Of a stretch of 64,000 nt of DNA, positions 53,369 through 64,000 are shown in pieces. Origin of the DNA: Circinella minor (lineage: Eukaryota; Mucoromycota; Mucoromycetes; Mucorales; Lichtheimiaceae). The position numbers were made by a program, and so were the translations under genes. Under the pieces are notes generated by a model. The model made no database searches and was not told where the DNA came from. It saw nothing but the letters and a program-made list of their open reading frames with translations. The first letter of the stretch is position 1, and every line of letters starts with the position of its first letter. The DNA lies in the NCBI GenBank assembly GCA_016758965.1, contig JAEPRB010000074.1, positions 1 through 64,000 on the forward strand. The letters are read 5' to 3'.

Positions 53369-54524
53369 ATGATTTTATTAGCATTTAATATTCGTCAAGA
53401 ATTAAATGAAACCAAGGTAAACTTATATTAATTACCAGTACTACCAACCCATTGTTATGATTACTTATATGTTAATTGGTTCCAAAAAAAAAAAAAACAT
53501 ATACACCCAAATAATAATAATAATAGTTTAACGAAGCAATAAGTTGGTTAGAAACAAAAGAAGAACGTGAACGTATTTTACGTTTTAAATTTGAAAATGA
53601 TCGTCGCTTAGCCTTAGCAAGTCAATTATTACGTAGATATGTATTTGTTCGTTATTATGGAATGACATTGAATTCATTAGAATTTGTTCAGGAACAAAAA
53701 GGTGGGAAACCAAAGTTATTGGTAAGTGGAGGTTGGGGGATTTCACAGACAGACAAAAAGGTTAATTACAAGAATAATAAAAATTATAGGGATTTAATAA
53801 TTTATATGATTTTAATGTATCACATCAAGGTGATTGGGTTATTTTAATAGCTACAAATCAATTTAATCAAAAAGTTGGTATTGATATTGTAACAACAGAT
53901 AGTATGTCTTCCATGTCATCTAATACACTTATTAATACTTTTACTCCTCAGGTAATTATATGTAAAGAGAGAGAGAGTGTGTGTGTATGTGTGCATAATT
54001 TAGTGTCAATTTATAATAACTTTATTCCCAATAGTTGGCACCCAAAGAATTAAAAATGTTACAAAATCATGCATATCCAATAGAAACATTTTATGCTTTA
54101 TGGTCATTAAAAGAAAGTTATATTAAAGCTTTAGGTATTGGATTATATATGGATTTACATAATTTATGTTTTCAAAATGATATAATAAATAACAAGGTAA
54201 AATAAAATTAATAAAGAAATAAATCAAAGAAGAAAAAGGTTCATTAAATAATAAGAAAAAAAAAAGATTGAATTAATAATAGATGATAAAAAGAAACAAG
54301 GAGTATGGCAATTTCAATTATATTGGTTGGATCTTAAATCATTATGTGCCATTTGTTATTCTACTTCTTCTACTGTTACTGATGAAACATTATTAAATAT
54401 CAATGATTTATCTAATACACAACTAATTGGTTATCCTAGTTCAAGTCATAATATACAACATCCTTTTACTCTGGTGACTTTTTCAGATCTCATGTCCATG
54501 ACAACACCAACAATACCAACTTGA
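53369..54524 (+). CDS. 4'-phosphopantetheinyl transferase (Lys5/AASDHPPT type)
   Basis: Five exons, 53369-53416, 53527-53721, 53790-53951, 54035-54196 and 54294-54524, give 265 residues. Motifs are GKPKLLGFNNLYDFNVSHQG (split here by a splice site), VGIDIV with the Mg-binding Asp, and LWSLKESYIKALGIGL with the catalytic Glu and Lys. The enzyme moves phosphopantetheine from CoA to a carrier-domain serine. In fungi the Lys5 type activates the lysine-biosynthetic aminoadipate reductase and can also serve other carrier proteins. The length fits the Sfp/AASDHPPT group rather than the short AcpS type. The acceptor of the last exon (AAAAAG) was chosen to keep frame into WQFQLYWLDL. The C-terminal 40 residues are Ser/Thr-rich and not typical. 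Confidence 0.9.
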
Positions 54525-54794
54525 AATTCCAAAAAAGAAAATCATAAGCACGTGCAAAGTTGGGAAACTGGAACTCCTCCTCTCCCCCCCCTTTTTTTTT
54601 TTTCGTCGTGCTGATTTTACTTCAGCTAAATCAGTACTACAATAATAGTAATAATATACAAATAACAAGCAGTAAAAACTTAACATAAAAAAAAAAAGAC
54701 GACAACTTTTTCTTTTCTTCTTCTTTTTTTTTCTATTCTTTTCAAAATAAAGTAAATAAATATAAATAATATTTACAATTAAGAAAATCTCCCC

Positions 54795-55978
54795 ATGGGA
54801 TGCTGTGTTTCTCGAGCCGCTGACGACGATGATAATCGACGATCAACTGTCGCTGGAGGTTAATAAGATGAACTTGAAATATAATAAGAATAATAATAAT
54901 CTTTTACATACTTATTCTAATCCCTGTTTAATAATATTATTATATAATTTATTTATAGGCAAACCGTTTAAACGAACAGGTATTCATTGGACAGCTGATT
55001 CACCTATAACACAAACACAATTAGAAAACCAACGAACCGTATTTTGGGAAACAGCACCGAGTTATGAGGTTTGTATTGAAAAGAGAAAGAGAACAAAAGG
55101 AACTATTATATTGCATAACAAAATGAAAGGGAAAAAAAAAAGCTTAAAAAAGTAAAAATAAATAAATAGGGTCGTGCGGAAATTTGGCAAGCTCTTCATG
55201 CAGCAATGACATCGCCTGACATTCGAATGGCTCAATCGATATTGGATGCTGCTAATATTATTATTCCTACTGGTAATCCCGCTGAAGGTTGCTATGATGG
55301 TAAATATTATAAGAAATAAGGATATATTTTCGGAAAGAAAAAGGTTTAATAAGTATAATATTTTTTTATATTAAAATGATAATAGAACTTGGTAATCGAT
55401 ATGTGATTCCAATGTATTGTTTTATTGATCCTACCAATTTAATTGTATCCGAGAACGACAATGAACAAGATCATGACGATACAACAGGAATGATTGCATC
55501 CACATCTGTGCCGGCACAGACCGATATTAAACGAGAAGAAGGAATTGATAATGAACAAGAAAATAATAATCATCAAGATGATAATCATCATCAACAACAA
55601 CAACATGAGGATAAAAAATCACTTTCATCAGATGTACCATTAACAACAACAGCACCAACCACAACATCAAATCTTATTCCAATTACAGTTCGATTATCGA
55701 CTGCACAAGATATTAAAGTTGATATTAGTAAAACAGATGAAACAGTTTCATCATTACGAACCAGAATTTATATGCAAACACCTAATATATCAGTACAAAC
55801 TCATAATATTCGTTTGATTTATCTTGGTCGTATTTTACAAGAAGAAGATAAGATTTTATATGAAGGATTTGAAACAACGATAACAAAAACAGGAAAGGAA
55901 TCTATACCAGAACAACAATCAAGATCTATTATTATTGCTAATGGTGCAATTATTCAAGCTTTGGTATCAAAGAAATAA
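54795..55978 (+). CDS. UBTD1/2-like ubiquitin domain-containing protein
   Basis: Four exons, 54795-54858, 54959-55068, 55170-55299 and 55386-55978, give 298 residues in frame. The N-terminal domain matches UBTD/DC-UbP proteins: GIHWTADSPITQTQLENQR, then FWETAPSYEGRAEIWQAL, then [34 protein letters not shown]. A Glu/Asp/Gln/His-rich linker (about residues 120-175) leads to a C-terminal ubiquitin-like fold (VRLSTAQDIKVDISKTDETVSSLRTRI; RLIYLGRILQEEDK). The protein starts Met-Gly-Cys-Cys, which fits N-myristoylation plus palmitoylation and so membrane attachment; human UBTD proteins also begin Met-Gly-Asn/Cys. The family binds E2 enzymes of the UBE2D type. Exact fungal role unknown. Confidence 0.92.
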
Positions 55979-58185
55979 TATTTCATTTCATTTATTTCTT
56001 TTTAACTCTTCTTTTTGTGCTGTGTCTTATTATTATTATTATTATTATCACTTACTATCATCATCATTATTATTATAACATGTTTCTAATATTCTTTCTT
56101 CATAACATATATTAATTTACTTGTTTGAAGAATCTTTTTTGTGTGTGTGTATGTATGTGTGTACAACTGACAATCTCTTTTTCTTATTCATTGCTCATCT
56201 CCCTCTCTTCTTTTTTTTTCTTTTATTTGTGTTGAAAGAAAAAGTATCACAGAAAAACATAATTAATAAGTTTATACATTTAAAAACACAATCATTAATG
56301 TATTACGTACATAGCAATACATATGAAAAAAAAACAACAACTTAATGTGTATACAATACAATAAAAGTTCATTAACGGTTTTTTTAATCGAATTTCTTGT
56401 TATATATCTTTTTAATAAAATATGTTCTCTGTTATTAATATGTACAATTAAACAAAAAAAGTAACAAATGATTATAATTATTATTTTGGATAAACAAAAC
56501 TACTAGTAAAAATTATACTGTTCATTATTCCTCGTATTTGCTTTCCTTGATAATTTGTTTATTCTAATACAATATTTTATCAAAACAATTAGAAGGTATA
56601 CTTTTGTTGACATTACCTACGTACCTTGATATAATTTATAACTTGAATGCCGACAAAAATTGGATATTGTTGTAAAATACGTATATAACTATGTTAATTC
56701 GTGTTTAATATCATCATACTTGAAATTCAACCAGTTCGAGTCACAACAATGTAGTTTATGAAAACAAAAGAAAAAGAAAATCAGGTTACCATTTATACCT
56801 TCTTCTTTTGCATCTATTCTTTTCATTCTTAATACTAGTACAGTATACAAATATATTCGTTAATCATAAATATTTAATTATACTGGTAAATACTTACCAG
56901 CACATTTATCTTATAAAAAATATTACTTGTTGCTGTTGGAGATCCTACATTTTATATTAGACGAGAGTATAGAAAAGTATAAAATTTGGTATTTTCTGCT
57001 TATCCAGGCCATTATATTGTCTGCCTGTTGTTATACGAATAAATCAAACAGTGTCGCTTTTTTCCATGGTATCCTCTCTCTCTCTCTCTCTTTCTCCAAT
57101 TATAATTTAACTATGGTTTTAATTTATCTTCATCCGGTCCCTTGCTTTTAATGATGTCGGACCATATAGAAGTGTTGTAAAGAGTTATTGCGCAAAGTCT
57201 ATCATTTTACTCAAAAAATTAGAAAAGTTAATGTATGTACAACAGAACTCACTTTTAAGGTTCTCTTCAGATGAAGAAAATAAAGACACAAGTACACTAA
57301 TTTCTCGTTAAATCGGTGATTGGCTAAATCCATGGTATCTCTTAACTATTTTTCTCTACTTGATATTACAGGATTTCACAGGATTCTACATGATTCCAAT
57401 GGATGTTTTTTATGGTGTCACCTTGGTAATTTGACAAATCGGTAATCCTGTGAAGAGTGTGGCACAGACACAAACAATATAATCGAGGCAAATAATAGTG
57501 GCTCTACAAATTAATCCTATTGTCAACAGCATGTTATGAAACAAGTGATTTCAAAGCCGATAACATGTTGTACACAATTTCATTTCTGTTATTTTGAGCA
57601 ACGTTCTTCTTTTTTTTCTTTTCATATAACACATATACACACAGTGTGTGAGACACACACACACACATATATATATATTTCAACTGTATTTCGTTAAATG
57701 CTACACCTTTTGGAAAGAAAATTTATATCATTATAATATTTAAAACTAAAGAAAGTTACATGAATTAATTCAACTACAACTAACCTAGGTTACATCAATT
57801 CATAAATCAAAATGAAAATAATATTTTTTATTCGTTATAACAGATTACGAAGCAAGATATTAATTTGAAAGATGTTTCGCCTTTTTCCCTTGTCAAAAAA
57901 AAAAAAAAAAAGTTGGTGACACTAAAGGGGTCTGTGCTTTTTCGGAGTTGGCTGTAAAACAAGCGGTGACAGGAATTTGATGTTTGACGATTTATACTTC
58001 TTTATTACATAGTTTAAACAGTTTTCTTTTTTATCATCCCCTTTATGTTTTTTATTTCTTCATGCAAAACTTGTTACTAGGCAACATCACATGTCCTGTT
58101 CTGAATTTAAAATAGATCAAAACAGTCATAAACAAGGTCATATTTCTGAAATTCAAATTCTGAAAACCGTCACGAAAAAAAAAGT
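55979..58185. other. Intergenic, mostly AT-rich and simple-sequence
   Basis: About 2.2 kb without recognisable genes. It contains ATT/ATC trinucleotide runs (about 56025-56075), GT/CA-rich patches (56140-56165 and 57630-57670), a CT array (about 57075-57095), an inverted repeat with arms near 57524-57537 and 57560-57571 (ATGTTAT/ATAACAT core), and an A17-type run at about 57897-57911. Frames at 56121 and 56927 are biased and look like chance. Confidence 0.5.
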
Positions 58186-58194
58186 TATAAAAGG
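58186..58194 (+). promoter_or_regulatory. TATA-like box upstream of the candidate structured RNA
   Basis: TATAAAAGG, about 55-63 bp before the first base of the folded region at 58249. Such a box could set start position for Pol II or for a Pol III gene with mixed promoter. It is suggestive only. Confidence 0.3.
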
Positions 58195-58248
58195 GTATCC
58201 CCTGAAGCCAACTTTTTCTTTTCTTTTTTTTTTCCCCTCATAATAAGA

Positions 58249-58326
58249 GGTAGGTAGTTCAATGGGTTAGGCGAGTCGGCACAGCTTGGCCAGCCCTGTC
58301 GGCTCTCTAATGTTCCACTACCTGTC
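58249..58326 (+). ncRNA. Candidate structured small RNA, tRNA-related or novel
   Basis: A 78-nt stretch folds almost completely. The outer stem 58249-58258 pairs with 58317-58326 (10 pairs, two of them G-U). An inner hairpin has 58273-58281 with 58297-58305 (9 pairs, two G-U), an internal loop CA/CC, and a GCT/AGC extension capped by TGGCC. GC content is high against very AT-rich flanks. TAGTTCAATGG at 58255-58265 fits a Pol III A-box, a TATA-like box lies upstream, and seven Ts (58337-58343) follow as a Pol III-type stop. It does not fold as a normal cloverleaf and has no clear anticodon, so it could be a SINE head, a degraded tRNA or an unknown RNA. Confidence 0.4.
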
Positions 58327-58336
58327 CAGTGTTTGC

Positions 58337-58343
58337 TTTTTTT
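58337..58343 (+). terminator. T7 run, possible Pol III terminator
   Basis: Seven consecutive Ts about 10 bases after the outer stem of the structured RNA candidate. T runs are common in this AT-rich DNA, so the call depends on the RNA being real. Confidence 0.3.
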
Positions 58344-59728
58344 AATCCTTTTTTTCCTCCTTCACTTGAAAAATGGGGGATATAACAATTCAATAAGAAA
58401 ATGATAAAAAATAATAATTACTTGATGATAATAATTTCATCTGGAATTTTGAAACCATTTTTTATTTTTTGATGGTTATTAAATTCAAGCTTTTTAAAAA
58501 GTGACTTTGTTCCTGTATTAACGCGTTATTTTAAACGCTGGTTAAATTGTTGTGTCATAAAAAAAAGGTAGTTATGCATATGTCTCTATTAAATATTTAT
58601 ATTTAAACTTGATATACGTGCATTACATTCAAGATCTTTTTTTTTCTAAAACACAATATTAAGGTTTCATAGCAACGAAAGAACTTTTTTTTTTTTTGCA
58701 AGACGCGACAATTCTTAGTTTTCACTGCGAAACCAATTTTTTTTAACAGCATTATGAATAAAATAAAATTTCCATCTTCTGTATTTTGAACATTCAACCA
58801 TGTTGGAATTCTTGTTATGATCTCACATAAATCTATTTATTGTACTTTTTATTTTTTGTCATTATTAAAAAAAATACAAATATATATATATATATATATA
58901 TATTGATTCAAAATTTATATTATGTAACTTGGTTTCAAATAAGAGGTATTCGTTAAACACACTCCTCCCCCCTAATTAAATATATCCACCCTGTGTGCTG
59001 GCAACCGAGTTTCAAAAGCTAAAACCAGTGTTTCGCTAAAAAACCTTACATATTATTAAAAGTATCGGTTTAACGAAAATTCACTGTAATGTGTTTATTA
59101 TTACAATAAAAAAAACTGTAACATTAGTAAGGTTAAAGATATCGTCGGTAACATATTGTCTGACAGAATTAATCACGCAGCAACAGATGATCCAATTAAA
59201 CTTGATTTGTTTCATCTTGGAATTTGTATGCAAATAAACATGTATGTTTAACTACTAACTATAATTATGAACCGGTTTACCCGATCCTTCAAAAATCAAT
59301 TATCGATATTTACTCTTTCCAAAGAGAGTACCTTTGTTTGAATTTATCAATATATTTAAACATATAAATAAATCCAATCTCTCATTTAGTCTTGTTTCGA
59401 CAACACATATTATTAAAGAGTTTATATATGTAATAAGTTAATATAGACTGTTATTAGACTATATGTTATTTTGAAATACACTAGATAATAAACCTATATC
59501 ATTATTCTATATCTTTATTACTATATATAAATTCTTATGAATTTATTTATTCCTTAATAAGAAACAATAACAATTGACTATCATCTTGAAATTATTTGTT
59601 ACCATGAAGTAGATAAGTATATCATCACTCCGCTTGATTCGCGTTACATTGAAAATTAAAACGCGCCCTGCATTTTTCTTTTTTTCGTGTTCCTTATTAT
59701 TTTTTTATTATTTTAATTATTTTCAACA
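58344..59728. other. Intergenic upstream of NDC80
   Basis: About 1.4 kb of AT-rich DNA with a (TA)n array near 58879-58902 and a short fragment of the pogo-like terminus (59026-59086). It must carry the NDC80 promoter. No gene is recognised. Confidence 0.5.
59026..59086. mobile_element. Short fragment of the pogo-like miniature element family
   Basis: The segment starts CAGTGTTTCGCTAAA and ends CGGTTTAACGAAAATTCACTG followed by TA, the terminus seen at 1391 and 2153 with two or three differences. Only 61 bp separate the two ends and the left side lacks a clean TA, so it is an internally deleted or decayed copy. Confidence 0.55.
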
Positions 59729-62268
59729 ATGGATAGAAGGAACTATGGAAGTGGTTCATCAAGAATTCCACGGGGTGGTTCAAAACGAGCACCACCTCCA
59801 TCAGCGGGTGGTCCTTCAAAAATGTCTCGATTAACAACAACACAACACCGTCGAACACAAGTACTTGGACCAAGACGAGCAACACAACCTACTGATAATA
59901 ATATACGATCTACTATATTAAATGAAAACGCTGTAGCATCACAAGTAAGTGGCTCATCCTTATTTGAACGTAATCAATCATCAGTACCTACCAGGTAAAT
60001 ATATATATTTATATGTATATAAACCTTTTTAAATAAATTTATAAAATAATTAATCTTTTGTAAAAAAAAAAAACGAAATGAAATTAACAAGCTTTTGTAT
60101 AATAAACTTTTCTTTATATAAAAAGTGGACGATCAAGTATATTGAATCGACCTTCCTTTGTTGCAACAAGTACAGATCGACCTCCTCCACCACGCTCAGC
60201 AATGGATAATCGACCTATTCGAGATCCTGAATTTCAACGAGCCTCCATTCGGTCCATTGTACAATATTTGAGTGATCATGGATATGGTCCTATTACAACA
60301 GCAGCTTTACGAAACTTGGAAAATCGAACTTTTCAACAAGTTTTTAAATTTTTACACTTACATGTTACACCTGATTATATTTATCCTGAACGTTTTCAAG
60401 ATGTTTTTATTGATATATTAAAAGCATTTAAATATCCACGTACAGATACATTAAGTCCGAGAGCTTTATTTTCAGTTGCTGCACCACATTCTTATCCATC
60501 CTTTTTAGCTGTATTATCATGGATGGTTGAAATGTGTAAGGTAAAATAATAATAATAAACAGAATGGAGAAAAGAAGACTAAATATCCCATTATCATTAA
60601 ATGAATAGGATTTTGATGCAATTACAGATCATTATAAAGATAAACAAGGTGATGAAGAAGATGATGATAGAACCGAAGATACCAATATTTTATTTTATGA
60701 TTATTCTGTTGCTACGTACAGAGCATTTTTGCATGGTGCAAATGAATTTAATGAATATAATGAAAAATTACGTCGATTACTTGGTAAATATATATAATAT
60801 AAGGTTTTCTTTTTTCAACAACTACTAACTCATATTATTTATATAGATGATTTGAAAATAAAGTATGTTGAACAATCAAAAAAAGTATCACAAGCTAATG
60901 AAATTCTTCAAGCTCAATGGGATGAATTAAAATCGAAACCAGTAAGTTTAATTGATTTGATAGTAAAGATATAATTTTATTCTAACTATATATAAATATT
61001 AATATTAATAATAATAAAGAATATGAAAGAAAAATGTCTTGAAAAAAGAGCAAGAATGGAAAAAGATATGACCAAATTTGAGGAATATAATAATGAAATG
61101 CGAAAAAAGGTTGCAAAATATACAGAATCAATTGCAAAAACTGAACGTGAAGCAAAGGAACTTGGTAAGTTTACTTATTATGTTTAAGGAACTAAGAGGA
61201 TCATTATATACTAATGATATAAATTAATCTATGAATAGAGGGTCAATGTAAAAGGACAGAAAAAGAATATACTGAAATAGAAGAAAAATTCAAGTCTTTA
61301 AATACTTCTTTAGAAGAAATTGATCGATTATATCAAAAACAAACTGATTTGGAAAAAGAAAATGCTAATGCACAACAATTAATTCAAAAATTAACTAAAG
61401 AACAAAGCATTGCTGAAAATGAATTATCCAAATTATTATCCAAGGTGGATCGACATACAAAAGAATATAATGAACAATTAAATGAACTTGATATCACATA
61501 TACTAAAGAAGGAAAGAGTTTACAATTAAAATTCTTTCCAAAAGCATCAAGTCTTGATAAAATGATTTCAATTGATTTAAAACGTATAGCGATAGTAAGT
61601 ATTATTATTACTATTATTATTATTTGGGTTCGATATTATGATAAAAGTAACTCATTTTATTCTTTAATAGCCCTATCTTGAAAAAATTAAACAAGAAGCT
61701 GATACTGCATTTAATCAAGAAACTGAACGTATGACAGAATTACATAAACAATTATCCAATTTAACTGAACAAATAACAGAACGACAATCAAATGTTATAT
61801 TATTAAAAGAGAATTTGGATAAAGCAACAAGAGCATATGAAGTAGAACGACAGGTAAACCCCCCCCCTCCTCACTCTCCTTCTTAAAATATTTAAATGAA
61901 TTAAATCTTTTTATTTATTAGCGATTTTTTGGAGAACAACAAGAAGCTCTTGAAGATTTGGCACGAAAAGAACAAGAAATGAAAAAGATGAAACGTGATG
62001 CTAAAGAAAAATTGTATAATTATGAAAAAATGGAACAAGAACTTAAACTCAAGTAATAAAAAATGACTTTTATTAAATGTATTTAACAAATAGAAAACTA
62101 ATGTATTTTTTTTTTAAAAAAAATAGGTTAAGTGAACTTAATGGAAAAGTAGAATCACAAGAAAGATTATTAATGGAAGCAGTTGCAGAAAGGATAACAA
62201 AAAGTCAAGTACTTCGTCAAGAAGTAGAAAATCTTTCAAAACAATTTAAAAAAGATTTAGACTTTTAA
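59729..62268 (+). CDS. NDC80: Ndc80/Hec1 kinetochore protein
   Basis: Nine exons (59729-59994, 60126-60540, 60609-60783, 60847-60941, 61020-61164, 61239-61594, 61671-61853, 61922-62052, 62127-62268) sum to 1,908 nt, 635 residues. The basic, disordered N-terminal tail (Arg/Ser/Pro-rich, about 110 residues) is followed by the calponin-homology domain (RDPEFQRASIRSIVQYLSD, then FQQVFKFLHL, then PRALFSVAAPHSYPSFLAVLSWM). The rest is a long coiled coil in heptads to the C-terminus. Ndc80 with Nuf2, Spc24 and Spc25 joins kinetochores to spindle microtubules; the tail and calponin-homology domain contact the lattice. The length is close to yeast (691) and human (642) proteins. It converges with the minus-strand gene at 62369, only 100 bp away. 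Confidence 0.95.
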
Positions 62269-62368
62269 TACTATTATAATAAATGAATTGTATATCCCTA
62301 TTTAAAAATAAATAATATTACAAAAATAAACCCTTTGAATTATGGATAGGGTAAATATGTGTGGATGA

Positions 62369-63202
62369 TTACATAAATTGAGCAGCAGTAGTAGGTGATC
62401 CAAGATTTGCAAAAAATGGAACATTATGATGTAAAACTTGTTCTCCTATTGATAATTCTGTTCCTCCTTCTCGTTGTTTTTGTTGTTTTGAATAGGAATG
62501 ATGCCATATCAATAATTCATTTTCTGGATTATCTAAAAGTAATCTATATCCTGGTAAACCTCGATATAACCAAGAATTTACTGGGTTACGCCAACACCAA
62601 ATTGATGCTGAATTAAGTGTCGCAAACTCTTCAATTTCACCAATCATTCGATGATAACGTAATAACGGGACTACTCGACCATCACCACTTTTAATGATTC
62701 TACTTGATACTTGACGATACCAATAACGACTTTTATTACGATAAGTTGACTTTTTTCTTATCGTTGTCGTATGTGTTAATTTATTATCATCATCCTTATT
62801 ATCCTTATCTAATAATAATAAAGAAGCAGTTTTTCTTGGTGGTCGAACTTCGAGTAAAGAAAACATGCAAACTTCGGGTAAAAGTCGTTGTTGGTTGGAA
62901 AGACTGATATGCAACATTGTCCACTCGTTATTCTTTGTACTCTTATCATTGTCTACACCTACAATGACTGGATCGCGTTGTCGAGTAGTTCTTCCAAGTA
63001 TGTAAAATACTTGTAGTTTATGGAATTGAGCATGGTTTAAAATATATTCGTTGCATTGGTGGTTAATCAAAGTAAGTTGACTACACCAACACATACTTTT
63101 ATTGGCTTGATCAGCAAGACGTTGACTTTCTTTAAGTTCTATTTCTATGCATTCGTCTAGAATTCGATATATTACATCCCATACAAGTGTTGTTTCATTC
63201 AT
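62369..63202 (-). CDS. Unknown 277-residue protein, possibly F-box-like N-terminus
   Basis: Single-exon frame. The N-terminal 50 residues (VWDVIYRILDECIEIELKE; NKSMCWCSQLTLINHQCNEYIL) have the hydrophobic spacing of an F-box-like helix bundle, though I would not call it one firmly. The middle is basic and Thr/Lys-rich (KLTHTTTIRKKSTYRNK), and the C-terminal part has aromatic motifs (SRYWYRQVSSRII; SWLYRGLPGYRLLLDNPENELLIWHH) that suggest a folded domain. No signal peptide or membrane segment. It lies between convergent NDC80 and tandem Cdc5, each under 200 bp away. Function unknown. Confidence 0.6.
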   Translation of the reverse strand: MNETTLVWDVIYRILDECIEIELKESQRLADQANKSMCWCSQLTLINHQCNEYILNHAQFHKLQVFYILGRTTRQRDPVIVGVDNDKSTKNNEWTMLHISLSNQQRLLPEVCMFSLLEVRPPRKTASLLLLDKDNKDDDNKLTHTTTIRKKSTYRNKSRYWYRQVSSRIIKSGDGRVVPLLRYHRMIGEIEEFATLNSASIWCWRNPVNSWLYRGLPGYRLLLDNPENELLIWHHSYSKQQKQREGGTELSIGEQVLHHNVPFFANLGSPTTAAQFM

Positions 63203-63393
63203 TATCAGCGTATATTATTGTTATGCGTGAGTGAATAAAAAGGAAGAGAAAAGAAGAATAAATCGGCGTGCGAAATAATTGCATTAAGTGTTACCCCACA
63301 TGATAAAAAAAAAATGGATGACCTTAAAATATGTTTATTATAAAATGATATTTTAAATATTTTATGAATGAATGAATGAAAGAATGGATTTAA

Positions 63394-64000
63394 TTAAGTC
63401 ATTAAACTTTGAATACTAGCAATCAAATCTTGTTTTTCATTTGATAAATCCTTGTATTTTTGTTGTAAAGAATTATTTCGACTTTCTAATCGATTCACCT
63501 CAATTTCTGCATTATCAACACGAATACGAACAGCTGCTGATTCCATTGCTTGTAAGTTTGTGTAGTTAACATATTCATCCATCACAGTCTCTAATTCATC
63601 ATAAGCATCATTAATTTGATTCATCAAAGTATTGGATCGATTCATATAACCACCTAATCGAACATCAAGTTTCTTTTCCAATTTGCCTGCTTCTGCTGCT
63701 TGACGAATCATGATTTTACGATTATTCTATATATTACATTATTAAAAAAGCAATATTATCAGTAAAATGTGAATAGTATATCTTAGCCAACCTATAATTA
63801 GTATACTTACATCAATTGTTTTTGAATATCCTTGAAGAACATCTTTAGCTTCTTTAATATCATCCAATTTTAAGAATTGGTTTAATTGTGCAGAGAGAAC
63901 TACATCATCACCATGTTCCTTATCCCAAAGAATATCATAATTATTATCTTTTGTACGTTCTTTTAAGGCTTGTTTAACCGCTGATTCTTCTGAATTTTCA
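63394..64000 (-). CDS. Cdc5/Cef1 pre-mRNA splicing factor, C-terminal exons (cut by window edge)
   Basis: Two visible exons on the minus strand: 64000-63811 (open at the window edge) and 63726-63394, ending in TAA/TGA-type stop after SIQSLMT. The exon join gives DNNRKIMIRQAAEAGKLEKKLDV, then RLGGYMNRSNTLMNQINDAYDELE, the C-terminal signature of Cdc5/Cef1 proteins (KMEKKLKILLGGYQSRA in the human form). A heptad-rich tail follows. Cdc5 is a core subunit of the Prp19/NineTeen complex needed to activate the spliceosome; its Myb repeats should lie beyond the right edge. Without them the call rests on the C-terminus alone, which is why confidence is not higher. Confidence 0.8.

Noticed and set aside
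56921..57151. 74-codon frame after a TATA-like region
   Set aside because: Contains a CT microsatellite and no conserved motif.
57524..57571. Inverted repeat with ATGTTAT arms
   Set aside because: Short and AT-rich with a loop of about 20 bases; not clearly above expectation and without promoter signals.

Overview
The window is AT-rich eukaryotic DNA with dense, short introns (about 50-110 bp, GT..AG). Its gene content (a group X hybrid histidine kinase, an Ssk2/Wis4-type MAPKKK, Ysc84/SH3YL1, Sec23, Ndc80, a CHID1-like GH18 protein, F-box/LRR proteins) is that of a filamentous early-diverging fungus. Mucorales (Mucoromycota) is the best guess. The species cannot be fixed from the sequence alone.

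Layout. 1-2330: transposon debris and a dead duplicate of the 5' end of the next gene, split by a TA-flanked pogo/Tc1-like miniature element. 4337-13904: a 23-exon hybrid histidine kinase of about 2,500 residues. 15451-20852: a tRNA-Val gene with a non-LTR retrotransposon (LINE) lodged at its 5' end, bounded by a 12-bp direct repeat. 20853-23234: gene-poor, with traces of decayed coding sequence. 23235-27217: mitochondrial ribosomal protein uS7m and COPII coat Sec23, both on the minus strand. 28262-29734: a non-autonomous element with roughly 140-bp inverted termini and an 8-bp target duplication, itself carrying a nested insertion. 30627-36558: an SCP2 sterol-carrier protein, Ysc84/SH3YL1 and a TPR/F-box/LRR protein. 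36559-39984: no recognisable gene. 39985-47226: a CHID1-like secreted GH18 protein convergent with an Ssk2-like MAPKKK. 48835-55978: five plus-strand genes (F-box/LRR protein, small CaaX-box protein, unknown PPxY protein, phosphopantetheinyl transferase, UBTD-type ubiquitin-like protein). 55979-59728: intergenic, with one strongly structured candidate Pol III RNA near 58249-58326. 59729-64000: kinetochore Ndc80, an unknown minus-strand protein and the C-terminal exons of splicing factor Cdc5/Cef1, cut by the window edge.

Most genes are unrelated housekeeping functions and are not organised as a cluster. One functional link is plausible: the hybrid histidine kinase and the Ssk2-type MAPKKK belong, in other fungi, to the two-component and MAPK stress-signalling route. 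All exon borders were chosen by eye from reading frame, splice sites and family similarity. For ten of the eleven fully modelled multi-exon genes (all except the hybrid kinase) I summed exon lengths or checked frame joins and the frames close. Individual borders may be off by a base.
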